Below, piece after piece: positions 24,987 to 33,786 of a stretch of 64,000 bases of DNA. Origin of the DNA: Chaenocephalus aceratus (taxonomy: Eukaryota > Chordata > Actinopteri > Perciformes > Channichthyidae). Positions within the stretch are counted from its first letter, which is position 1, and each line of letters starts with the position of its first letter. Made by a program: the position numbers and the translations under genes. The stretch spans positions 28,165,523 through 28,229,522 of the forward strand of contig CM043797.1 in assembly GCA_023974075.1 (NCBI GenBank), given 5' to 3'. The notes beneath the pieces were generated by a model. That model worked only from the letters and a program-made list of their open reading frames with translations, had not been told where the DNA came from and did no database searches.

Positions 24987-26213
24987 CTCAATGTAGACGA
25001 TGTCCTTCTTCTCGTTCGTGAGGAATTTTAAATGCTTAAATCGCTGGTCCAGTGCTGAAGAAAGGAGGTAGATGCTGCTGGGCTCCAAAAGTGACAGCTT
25101 CCATCTGCTGTCGATCTCCGTGACGAGGGTCTTCTTCACTTCTCTGATGACAGGGCTGTCATCCTCCTTCGGTGACAGGTGGCGTCTCTTCAGGTTAAAG
25201 AGCATTTGCATTGTTGCAGACAACGACACGTTCTCCTCCTGAGATAGCAGTTCTGTGAGCGTGATTAGGGGCCCCAGCACTTCTGCTGTCTCCTGTGCCA
25301 GTTTCCACTGGTCTGCTGTCAGGTCCAGGGTGCGATCTGCTTTCTTCGTGATGCTGGGTTCTGACAAAACAGCTGTCACTGGCCATCGTTGCTCCACCAG
25401 TCGGTCAAGCATTTCACACGTAGAGTTCCATCGAGTAGCGACGTCATTTGTGAGTGTGTGCACTATAACATTCTGCTGCTTTTGTTTGTCTTTCAACGCA
25501 GCTGTAGCCTTTGGACTTTTTCTGAAGTGTCCCACAAGATTCCTGGCAGCCGCAACTGTGCGGCGTATTCTGTCCTGTTTTAGGACTGTATTTATGCACA
25601 GCTGTAGCGTGTGTCCTGAGCAGTAGACCCCTTGAACGTTGCCCCGTTTCTTTGGTTCTTTCTTCAGCGTCTCTGTGCACAGCTTCATGTTGCTGGCATT
25701 GTCGTGGACAACGGCTACTCGCTTATAATTCGGAATGGCAAAGGCGTCCGCCACTTCTCCAAGCTGTTCTGCAATATTTACTCCCGTATGGTTTACTTCC
25801 ATTACTTTGGTTTCCAAAACAAAGTTACAGAGTTTCCACTCCCGAGTTATGAAATGACAGGTGACAGCCATATACGCCTCCATACGCACCGAGGTCCAAA
25901 TGTCCGTTGTAAAACTTACGGCAGTTGAGTTTTCAATCTGAGTTACAATTTGGTCTCGGTGATCGCTGTACTTCAGAGACATGGCATCTAAAATACTGGA
26001 GCGTTTGGGGACAGTGTAGCCGGGCTCCATCTTCTTCATTAATTTTCTGAAGCCTTCGCCTTCGACTATGTAAATGGGTCTCATATCCATAGCGATGAAA
26101 TCTACTATGGCATCTGTTATCTCTATCTTTCTTTTCTCCGTTATCGGTTTTTGGAACTGTAGGGTCTGCTGTATTGTTGAGGATGTTGATGTCTGGGATG
26201 CGTGGGGATGCAC
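24987..26213 (-). CDS. hAT transposase exon 2, catalytic core (ZBED-like)
   Basis: A 409-codon exon on the minus strand, from acceptor CCATAG to donor GAG/GTTAGA. It is an RNase H-fold DDE transposase of the hAT superfamily, which cuts and reinserts its own element in the nucleus. Key blocks, numbered from the exon start: GEGFRKLMKKMEPGY (53-65); FTTDIWTS with the first catalytic D at about 104; VVHDNASNMK with D at about 171; CSGHTLQL (198-205), the conserved C-x2-H block; NDVATRWNST with RW at 261-262. The exon is fully open, so the core has not decayed. Exon 1 gives the BED finger and exon 3 the dimerisation region. Confidence 0.88.
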
Positions 26214-26490
26214 CTATGGACACCATTTATTATTAGGCTGAGCTACTCAACTTTATGCCAATAATTGCCTTAGCCCCAGATGTTCCCACATTACTCCTAA
26301 TATTTTCACTATTCTGATCAAATTAAAAAACTAATATAAAAAAACAATTCGGTTGCTTGCTTGCAACTATTTTCCAAGCAAAGTAAGTGCACGTTTTTAT
26401 CATGTTTAAAGTTACTGTTTTAAACGGCGGATAAAGCAGCTTCATCATGGCAACTTCACAACAGCTAAGCTAAGCTAGGCTACTACTTAC

Positions 26491-26622
26491 AGCATCCAGG
26501 TGACTTTTCAGAGTTGTTGTGCCACCGTGGTAGGCCAGTTTCTTATCACATATTTGGCACACTGCCTTCTTTTTACCGTCGTCCAATTTAAAATGGTCCC
26601 ACACAGCTGAAGTCTTCGGCAT
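26491..26622 (-). CDS. hAT transposase exon 1, BED zinc finger
   Basis: A 44-codon exon on the minus strand begins MPKTSAVWDHFKLDDGKKKA. The finger has VCQICDKKL and then TTTLKSHLD, that is CxxC with an HxxxxH-type second half cut by the exon border. The donor is GATGCT followed by GTAAGT at 26490. It joins in phase 0 to the main exon at 26213. Its role is DNA binding to the element ends, as in ZBED-type hAT transposases. Confidence 0.8.
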
Positions 26623-26920
26623 TTTATGGGTGAAGCGAGATGAAGCGTGCCGTTTGCGTTCGTGACTGTGAACAGTGAACGCGATGTCAGGAACACAGGC
26701 TGAGATTGTATATATTTTCGCATTTTAACAGTGCAATTCAAAAGTATAAATATAGTATAAGAATATGGCAATTCGCCTTTATTAATAGCATACATTTAGA
26801 AAAAAATATTAATTTGTTTGAAAAAATATGTATTTGTTTGAAAAAAATAATGAAATTGAAACCCGAATAGTTGGCCAACGAACGAATAGTCGAATATTCG
26901 GGTACAGCCCTAGATAATAC

Positions 26921-27200
26921 TGATGTTTTATAGGTTGGGGGTGACCATTTAATGGCCGCATGGGACAGGACAGGATCTCCTTTTTGATGACTGAATTATG
27001 GCAAAATGGTAGTTATAAGGTAGTAGTGGTCACTAGAGGGTTTAAACACTACTACCGTATGTCATGTATACAGGTGACCCTTATTGTTTTGCTTTCCCTT
27101 GTGCAACTGACAAGTGCTTTTTATATCCCCTGCAGTGAAAGTGTCAGGGATATTATAAATTCACCCCGACCGCTGCCCCCCCACTATCCAGCCAAACTTT
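26921..27200. other. Intron remnant between hAT and Harbinger
   Basis: About 280 bp of original intron DNA left between the two insertions. An open segment after CCTGCAG at 27135 (ESVRDIINSPRPLPPHYPAKL) looks protein-like but has no support. Confidence 0.4.
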
Positions 27201-27425
27201 CAGGCTGCGGCCACACGAGGACGAAAACGGCTTCCGTCCACACGCAATAGTTATCCGGATAGTGTCTGTCCACACGAGACCGCTCCGTTTAGCTCCAACC
27301 GCTGGAGAAGCTGCAGTACATATGCAGGAGCCTCTACGTGGCGCTGTAACTTCCTCCACAAAAGCAGCGAGTATAAGATCCCCCCCCGGATGTGTAAGGC
27401 ACACAACAAACAAACAAAGTAGAAG

Positions 27426-27929
27426 ATGGCTGATGTAAGAAAGGACGTGTTTTCGTGGACTGATGATGAGGTAGAACTTCTACTTGGGGTCACATTAGAA
27501 TACAAAACAACTCAAATACAGGAGAATGTTGACTGGGAGTCCTGCAAGTCCAAATATAGCGATATAGTCGATTTATTTCAGGCGCAGTATCCGACGACCG
27601 ACACAGGGAAGGATTTCCCTCACGGCGTGGGCGGCATTACAAAGGCCAAGCTCAAACAAATCCGCATGAAGTACAGGCATGCAGTGGACACTGGGCGTTG
27701 GAGTGGCCAAGGACGTGTTGTGCTCATGTTTTTTGAGCTATGTGAAGAGGTCTGGGGTGGCTCGACTGCTACGCGCAGCCTTACGTCGGGCATCGAGACG
27801 GGGGACCTGGAAGAGTCGTCTACTTCACCCCGGAGTTTGGAGCGTTCCAACGATTCGCCTGAGTCGAGCGAATCCAGCGGAAGTCTGCCTGCTGCTGCGG
27901 TTGTACGGCATCGCAGGGATCTGCTCCAG
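27426..27929 (+). CDS. Harbinger Myb/SANT-like protein, exon 1
   Basis: 168 codons from ATG 27426 to the donor CTCCAG/GTATGT. The N-terminus has a trihelix/Myb-like fold pattern: FSWTDDEVELLL (9-20), VDWESCKSKYSDIVDLF (36-51) and KAKLKQIRMKYRHAVD (74-88), with spaced W11, W38, W92 and W110. A serine-rich linker follows. In PIF/Harbinger elements this second protein binds the transposon ends and carries the transposase into the nucleus (established for the superfamily). It is spliced in phase 0 to 28263. Confidence 0.85.
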
Positions 27930-28012
27930 GTATGTTCATTATTTCAAGCTTAACGAACTACATACTACGATACAGTACCTTCCACAGAAAAACTGAACAT
28001 GTTTAAGCTTTA

Positions 28013-28175
28013 TAAAATTAGAAGGTATTGAGAGCTGTTGTATTTGTAAAAGTAGAAGGTATTGAAAGCTGTTGTATTTGTAAAACTAGAAGGTATTGAA
28101 AGCTGTTGTATTTGTAAAACTAGAAGGTATTGAAAGCGGTTGTATTTGTAAAACTAGAAGGTATTGAAAGCTATT
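28013..28175 (+). repeat. 34-bp minisatellite in the Harbinger intron
   Basis: About 4.7 tandem copies of a 34-bp unit starting TAAAACTAGAAGGTATTGAA and ending TTGTATTTG, nearly identical. It lies within the intron of the Myb-like gene. Confidence 0.95.
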
Positions 28176-28262
28176 TCACTCACAACATGCCTTTGGTCTT
28201 ATGTTATCTGGTGGCTATGGTCCTATTGTGTAATAATAAAAAAATTCTCTGGTTTATTCAAG

Positions 28263-28640
28263 GTGCAGCTGAACGGCCACAGAAGTGACCGCCTGAGGAG
28301 AAAGCTTCCAGCTGACCATGCCGTGCAGGAAGACCTGAAACTCAAAAGGAGGATGGTGGAGCTAATGGAGCAAACATCCATCCGCAACGCAGAAAGCTTC
28401 CAGCAGATGAATGATAACATTCGGGAGGGCTTTTCCCTGATGAGGGAATTAATGCATGCGTCACCCCACAGTAGCAGCGGTGGACAATTCCCGGGACAGT
28501 CACCGTACCGGCATATAAGTCCACAGCCTGCCTACACACCAAACCCCTCTACACCACACCTGCACACAATGACCTCTGACCCCCCACGGCAACCATCTCA
28601 GTTTTCCTACAGGCAGTCACTCTTTCCAGAAGACTATTAA
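28263..28640 (+). CDS. Harbinger Myb/SANT-like protein, exon 2
   Basis: The acceptor TTTATTCAAG is followed by 125 codons and a TAA. It begins VQLNGHRSDRLRRKLPADHA and has a helical, charged stretch LKLKRRMVELMEQT, then SFQQMNDNIREGFSLMRELM, likely coiled-coil and suited to contact with the transposase. A proline- and serine-rich tail ends SLFPEDY. With exon 1 the protein is 293 residues, in the usual size range. Both exons are open. Confidence 0.85.
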   Translation: MQLNGHRSDRLRRKLPADHAVQEDLKLKRRMVELMEQTSIRNAESFQQMNDNIREGFSLMRELMHASPHSSSGGQFPGQSPYRHISPQPAYTPNPSTPHLHTMTSDPPRQPSQFSYRQSLFPEDY

Positions 28641-29810
28641 AGCACCGAGCTTTAGTGTATGTGTAGTGTATTTTACTTTTATTTTATTTTGTATTATATA
28701 ACTTTTTATTGCAGTGAATATGTTTGTCCCTATTTGTGTTGCCAGTCAAGGCTATTCCTTGTTGCACTGTGAACATGTGTAATGTGGACATTATAGCTCT
28801 TGCAAATGTTCTTAATATAAAAACCTTGCAAAATAACAGTCTTGTCTTTCATGTCAATGTACTCCGCAAGCACTCTTCAGCACTCTTTACTGTCTTTCCC
28901 TCATTACAGTCAGTGGCCTATCTATTACTGGCCACGTTGACTGATAAAGCAGTGAGCTTAAGTTTTTTTGCGTTGTAAGCCAGTTTAATCCATAAGAACC
29001 CAGACCCATTTCTACTTTTGGGAACATTAAGGAGAACATATATAGACCACATTTCTGATATATAACCCCGCCCCCCCCCCTAGTGTCAAATATCTGAAAT
29101 GTCACATTGGGCTTTAATGGTAAAATAACTCATAACTTCATTAATGAGGATGTTTTTTTGGTTTAAATTGGTTTGAACTGAAGAATAAAGGATATATTAA
29201 CTTACTATAATTGAATCAGCTAAATTAACTGAGCAGATCATAACCATATTTTTAATCATGCATATATGTCACTCCAAGTCAGGATGGAACATTAGTGTCA
29301 CAGCGATGTTTGTCTCATTGGTTGTTTCATATCAATTTGACCAAGACATTTTATTATATTGTTATGGCAACACAATATCACATGTCCTGGACCATGACCC
29401 ACCAGACTGCTCAGTGTTAGGGACTTCATGAGATTGTGGGAGGGAGGCGTGAGAGTGGTTATCATGAACAATTAATTGTGATTTTATCAGAATCTTAATA
29501 AGGGGTTGTGCGATATTAATATTGCATGAGCCTCTGCTTAGATGTAAAACTGTATTATATTGTATAAAAAAATCCCAACATGATAGTTAAAAAAGAATGT
29601 CTCCCTCCAATATCATTAATAATATCTCAACAGCAATATCAGTCTAAATAGAATGAACTACTTATGTTTTACAAATCATTTAGACCTACTTAGAGTACTA
29701 AAATGGGACAAAGAAACTATATCAAAGCCCCCCTTCTAACCCTCAGTAACACTTAATATGTTTCTCCTTTAAAAAGCAACCAACTGTTAGCCAGCCTGTT
29801 GTTGCGTGTG

Positions 29811-29946
29811 GCAGAAAACCCCACTGCACATGTCGTTGTGTCCCTAAGACACTTCACCCCAAAGTGCTCCTGTGGGAATTGTCCACAGTATTGAGTATGT
29901 AAGTCGCTTTGGATAAAAGCGTCTAACAAGTGACTTGTAATGTAAT
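29811..29946 (+). repeat. tRNA-derived SINE, internally deleted
   Basis: It matches the SINE at 23744 in GTGTGGC, ACCCCACTGCA, CATGTCGTTGTGTCCC and the tail AAGTCGCTTTGGATAAAAGC. Most of the tRNA-like head, including the B box start, is deleted, so it cannot be transcribed from its own promoter. It lies between the two Harbinger genes. Confidence 0.85.
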
Positions 29947-30342
29947 GAGATAAAATAAAGGCTAAAGCTTTATAAGGAGCTTTCCAGACCATTAAAGTTC
30001 ATGTGACACCGTGCCACGTTGGGTCCTTATGGGAAAGTATAAATATATATGATACTGCGTTTGCACATTTGTTGCACTTTATGTTCAAAGAAAGTCTGGA
30101 AGTAGTTGCAGCCAATTTTATTTTTAATTTCACACTTTGAACATTGGAGAATCACATATTTTGTAGCGTAATGTTACATGTACATTAAGAAGTACTAAGT
30201 ACAACAACAATAAAACCTGTCACTGAAGGAGCTGCACAGTGAATGTAACAAAGAATGTTTATTAGATCTTAACACATCTTTTTCCCAAAAAAAATACTAC
30301 GGACAGACTGTAAAAAAAATACAGTCTGTCTTTTATGTAGTC

Positions 30343-31569
30343 CTAAGGGTCAATGTAAGCCGTAAGCACTCTCCTCACTCTCTTTCCCTCCCCCTCATTA
30401 CAGTCAGTGAGATACCTATTGCTCTGTGTGGGAGGCTGTACATCCCTTTCACCTTGAATTATTCCCACCACAGATTGATCATCCACAGCCTCCTTACTGG
30501 CCTCACAAAAATTGTGGAGGACAAAGCAGGAGTAAATGACATGGGGCAGGTCATCCATGTTTATGTCCATAGGCCTTCTGAGTGCAGCAAATCTGTCCTT
30601 GAGGCGACCAAAAGCACACTCAATGACCATACGTGCCCTACACAAAGTTAGCCCAAAGTACTGTTCCTGAACTGTGGAGCCACCGGTTGCATATTCCTTC
30701 ATCAGGTACGGCAGCAGTGGGTAGGCTGGATCCCCAAGAAGATACATTGGTATGGCCTCTTCCTCATCCACAATCTGTTTTCTCAGAGCAGGGATCTTTC
30801 CAGTTTTCAAGTACATGTTTAGCTTTGAGTTAGAAAAGACACGTGCATCATGAACACTCCCAGGCCACTTTACCACGACATCCATGAATCGGTATTTGTA
30901 ATCACAGACGGCCTGTACATTAAGGGAATATCTGCCTTTCCTATTGATGTAGTCAGTGGAGTTGTTAGATGGCTGCTTGATTTCGATGTGGGTTCCGTCC
31001 ACTGCTCCTAAACATTGTGGCATGCGATGCGCACAATGGAACCCCTCAACCAGATCCGCGGTCTCGGGCTCAGTAAAAGGCAGCTTGATATATTTTGGAC
31101 CCAGGTGGATGGAGATCGCTCTGCATGTCTTCCTCATAATGAGGGACAAAGCCTGGCGCGAAACACAGAAGGCGTTAGCAGTCTTCCGCATCCTCCCCCC
31201 ATCGCTCAGGTAATACAGCAGTAACGCAACCATTTTCAGTGGATCAATCGGTGCCCTCATGTTTGATGTTTTCTTTTCGATATATGGGCGCAGTTCTTCG
31301 GTCAGGGCGACGACAGAGGCTCTGGACATGCGGAAGTTCTCCCTCCATTCATCATCCACGATAACGCCATTGACAAAATTGTCCCACCAAGTGCTGCTTC
31401 TGCCCGGTCTTACCCAAAATCTTCGCCTGGTTGCCCTTCTGGTTATTCCCCGCTGTAGTGTTAGCAATATGTAGGTCATGTTCTCCATGTCCTGCTGTAG
31501 ATATTGCACAAACAACTGTAGCATGGCCAATAGCGTCCGGAGCACGATAGCAACTCTGCGATCCGCCAT
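30343..31569 (-). CDS. PIF/Harbinger DDE transposase
   Basis: 408 residues and uninterrupted. It is a HARBI1-type nuclease (DDE_Tnp_4 fold). An N-terminal helical region includes [21 protein letters not shown] helix-turn-helix-like segment follows ([20 protein letters not shown], then [14 protein letters not shown]). The catalytic part has GAVDGTHI with D191, [11 protein letters not shown] with D241, [14 protein letters not shown] with D280 and [16 protein letters not shown] with E317. The likely metal ligands are D191, D280 and E317. All motifs are intact, so activity is plausible. The start at 31569 lies about 310 bp inside the right terminal repeat. It is convergent with the Myb-like gene, which normally acts as its partner. 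Confidence 0.94.
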   Translation of the reverse strand: MADRRVAIVLRTLLAMLQLFVQYLQQDMENMTYILLTLQRGITRRATRRRFWVRPGRSSTWWDNFVNGVIVDDEWRENFRMSRASVVALTEELRPYIEKKTSNMRAPIDPLKMVALLLYYLSDGGRMRKTANAFCVSRQALSLIMRKTCRAISIHLGPKYIKLPFTEPETADLVEGFHCAHRMPQCLGAVDGTHIEIKQPSNNSTDYINRKGRYSLNVQAVCDYKYRFMDVVVKWPGSVHDARVFSNSKLNMYLKTGKIPALRKQIVDEEEAIPMYLLGDPAYPLLPYLMKEYATGGSTVQEQYFGLTLCRARMVIECAFGRLKDRFAALRRPMDINMDDLPHVIYSCFVLHNFCEASKEAVDDQSVVGIIQGERDVQPPTQSNRYLTDCNEGEGKRVRRVLTAYIDP

Positions 31570-32261
31570 TGTTGTTGTTGTTGGTGGTGGCGAAACACTT
31601 CAGCAATGGCGCGGGGTAAGCGGAGGTGAGCAGAAGAGGTGGGGAGAGGCGGGGCTATTGCGCAATCACTATCAGTGATCTGAAAATGTTCGGATAGGGC
31701 GTACACACGGAGCCGTTTGACCCCCCAGAGAGTTGCGTATGCATTTCTATCCACCTTGGGACCCGTTGTCGTTTCCTCAGTCGTTTAGTGCATATGCGGT
31801 TGTCCTCGTGTGGCCGAACGGTCTATATGACACTAAACAGTAACGCAAACGGACGTTTTCGTCCTCGTGTGGCCGCAGCCTCAGTTTGCTGATCCAATAA
31901 CTGCAATCGTTTTTATTTCACTCTTTCATTTCGCTGTGCACATTCAATATCCCTAGGAGAACCATTTGACTTTGGTGATCCCACGCTCTCTGTCTTATTC
32001 AGGCCAATTTTGAAAAAAAGGTAGCACCAGTTTATGTACAATTTCCCAAGGTGACATTAAGATTCATGTCGCTTCAGGGATACACACATACACTGTCGTT
32101 CATCAACAGCATAGTTTTTCCATGATTAGCTTATACTCCCTTGGGCTCTGCACAGAAATATTTGTTTGCTTTTGTGCTTACGTTTCAGTTACACAACACT
32201 TAATGTCAAAAAACAAAAACAAGCACAATGCATTTGATCATGTATCCATATTGTTTTTCAG

Positions 32262-32371
32262 CTGGACAAGCGATTGCTTTGATGAAGGCACTTCCCTCAA
32301 TGTTTCCTTCCCCAACTGCCGCACCCAAAAAGCTTGGGTCAGCAAGTGAGGCACTATTCCATGTTCTTGAG
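32262..32371 (+). pseudogene. Host-type gene fragment, middle exon
   Basis: The acceptor TTGTTTTTCAG and donor CTTGAG/GTGAGT are both strong. With the single base carried from the exon at 20671-20818 it reads SGQAIALMKALPSMFPSPTA, then PKKLGSASEALFHVLE, with no stop. The length of 110 bp gives an exact phase fit on both sides. This exon by itself is undamaged. Confidence 0.6.
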
Positions 32372-32468
32372 GTGAGTCTGAGTCAGTATCAGTTAAACTC
32401 AAATAAAACTTGATATCCCCTGAGGTTGAATTTGTTTCTACTTTTTGTCTCTACTTTGTTGCTCTCAG

Positions 32469-32771
32469 CCGTCTGAGGACCCCAATACGTTTCTCCAGAA
32501 ACGGCCCATCACCAGTCCAGTCATCCTAGACTCTACTAACCTCCTCCTGGCTATTGGCAAAATCCCACTGATGACCTAGGGAAATGATGCACGAGGCTCC
32601 ACTCATCCTGATGGGGTGTTTTTACACCTTCCACCTCACCTACCCCAAATGTGTTGCTACTCTCCTATCCGTCATCCAGACTGAGGTACTGAAGGACAGT
32701 ATTCACGAGCGTGACCTTACTCATTCATACAAAAAGCAATAGCTGAATGGGCAGAATTCACAAAAAAGTAG
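32469..32771 (+). pseudogene. Host-type gene fragment, last exon with frameshifts
   Basis: After acceptor TTGCTCTCAG it reads PSEDPNTFLQKRPITSPVIL, then AIGKIPLMT, meets a stop, and continues in another frame as EMMHEAPLILMGCFYTFHLT, YPKCVATLLSVIQTEVLKDS and IHERDLTHSYKK. A second shift gives AIAEWAEFTKK before the original stop at 32769-32771. The LTYPK and IQTEVL blocks align with LAYPKEI and VFQKLFLELD in the minus-strand exon at 63072-63371, so the two loci are distant relatives. Confidence 0.6.
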
Positions 32772-32793
32772 AGAACTTGAATTCTGTGTCCAA

Positions 32794-33554
32794 TAGGGGT
32801 GTAACGGTTCACAAACATTTCGGTTCGGTACGTACCTCGGTTTTTAGGTCACGGTTCGGTTCGGTACGTTTTCGGTACAGCAGAAAAAATTATCACAAAA
32901 CATAACATATTTTTTTTAAATTATTATTAAACTGTGAATAATGTATTCACTGTAATAGCTTTGGCTCGGTCTGAAGTTTTTGCGAGTGGTGGAGGCTTAA
33001 ATGCTAGTGGGAGTTGGGTTTGCACTTCAGTCTTTTGGTACCGGTGATATTCACGTTCGGGTGATGCCTTTTCAAATGAGTGTGCAAGTTTGATGTATTG
33101 CCAGCCGCGTAACCAATTTTAGTTGAACAATGCCGACAAACAGCTTTGGTTCGGTCCACCTGTCTTTGTCCGTCATCCTTGTACGTAACTGCGAAACCAA
33201 AATGTTCCCAAACCGGAGACTTCAATGATGCTGGAGGATTTTCGAGCTCAACTTTATCTGCGTTCGCCATTTCGACAGTTCCTCAAATTACTGACTACAT
33301 TTGAACGCATCCCTCTGACCAGCTCGTCCAATGAAATGACTTGCTCGCTCTATGACGCGTTGAACACAATGGGAGCAAATTACTCTGAATGCTGCGACGC
33401 AGCACCTGAGATTACTTCCAAGAAGTTGTTCACGTTCTCAATTTTTTACGTTTAACGTTATATTCGTTCGGTACACTTCGGTACACACGTGTACCGAACC
33501 GAAGGGCCCGTACCGAATAATTTCGGTACGGGTACGTGTACCGTTACACCTCTA
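32794..33554 (-). mobile_element. Internally deleted hAT keeping only its BED exon
   Basis: The ends TAGGGGTGTAACGGT and ACCGTTACACCTCTA are inverted repeats with a perfect 8-bp duplication GTGTCCAA (32786-32793 and 33555-33562). The subterminal regions repeat CGGTTCGGTACG. The same family is found at 42301-46932. The transposase core is absent. Confidence 0.94.
33004..33270 (-). CDS. BED zinc-finger exon of the deleted hAT
   Basis: An 88-codon open frame starting MANADKVELENPPASLKSPV. The BED finger contains VWEHFGF, AVCRHCSTKIGY (CxxC) and TSNLHTHLKRHHPNV (H-x4-H). It lacks any catalytic region. If expressed it would be a DNA-binding fragment that could compete with full-length transposase for the element ends; that is inference. 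The related copy at 46035-46640 is damaged. Confidence 0.7.
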   Translation of the reverse strand: MANADKVELENPPASLKSPVWEHFGFAVTYKDDGQRQVDRTKAVCRHCSTKIGYAAGNTSNLHTHLKRHHPNVNITGTKRLKCKPNSH

Positions 33555-33786
33555 GTGTCCAATGTCAGTTCTATGAGGATGTATATATGTTGAAGAGCTT
33601 TGTTCATTTAATAAATGATCCTGTTTGTTATGGACTGACTTAATAAAAACGTGTTTTTTGAAAGAATTGTCATCACTTATTTTAAGAGCATGTGTTCTAA
33701 TTTAGCTCCCTAAAATCAAGAATTTCATTACATGTAACTTGTTATCGCTTTTATCCAAAGCGACTTACATACTCAATACTGTGGGC

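Larger units (their letters stand above)
20843..26912 (-). mobile_element. Large hAT element with nested insertions
   Basis: The ends are TAGGGCTGT and its inverse, and both subterminal regions carry the palindrome CGAATATTCG. It is flanked by GATAACAC (20835-20842) and GATAATAC (26913-26920), an 8-bp duplication with one change. It encodes a spliced BED-type transposase on the minus strand. Its last coding exon is split by the hAT at 21703-24613. Stripped of insertions it would be about 3.15 kb, normal for an autonomous hAT. Confidence 0.93.
27203..31880. mobile_element. Complete PIF/Harbinger transposon
   Basis: The ends GGCTGCGGCCACACGAGGAC and its inverse are flanked by a 3-bp duplication TCA (27200-27202 and 31881-31883). 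It carries both proteins known for this superfamily: a Myb/SANT-like protein on the plus strand and a DDE transposase on the minus strand, convergent. A damaged SINE lies between them. All coding exons are open, so it may be autonomous. It sits inside the large intron of the gene 20671-32771. Confidence 0.94.
20671..32771 (+). pseudogene. Decayed three-exon host-type gene with transposon-filled intron
   Basis: The exons are 20671-20818, 32262-32371 and 32469-32771. Splice phases agree (1, then 0) although the first intron is 11.4 kb and contains a hAT nest (20843-26912) and a complete Harbinger (27203-31880). The hAT starts only 24 bp after the donor. Damage comprises one in-frame stop in the first exon and two frameshifts in the last. 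The joined reading passes through ASEALFHVLE, LQKRPITSPVIL, FYTFHLTYPK and SVIQTEVLKDSIHERD, a pattern I associate with a repeated, uncharacterised teleost family. Exons further 5' probably exist or existed, but I cannot place them with confidence; 19765-20046 ends in a donor-like GTAACG and is weak. Confidence 0.55.

Noticed and set aside
28013..28175. CRISPR-like array
   Set aside because: The 34-bp units are directly tandem without spacers and lie in a eukaryotic transposon intron.
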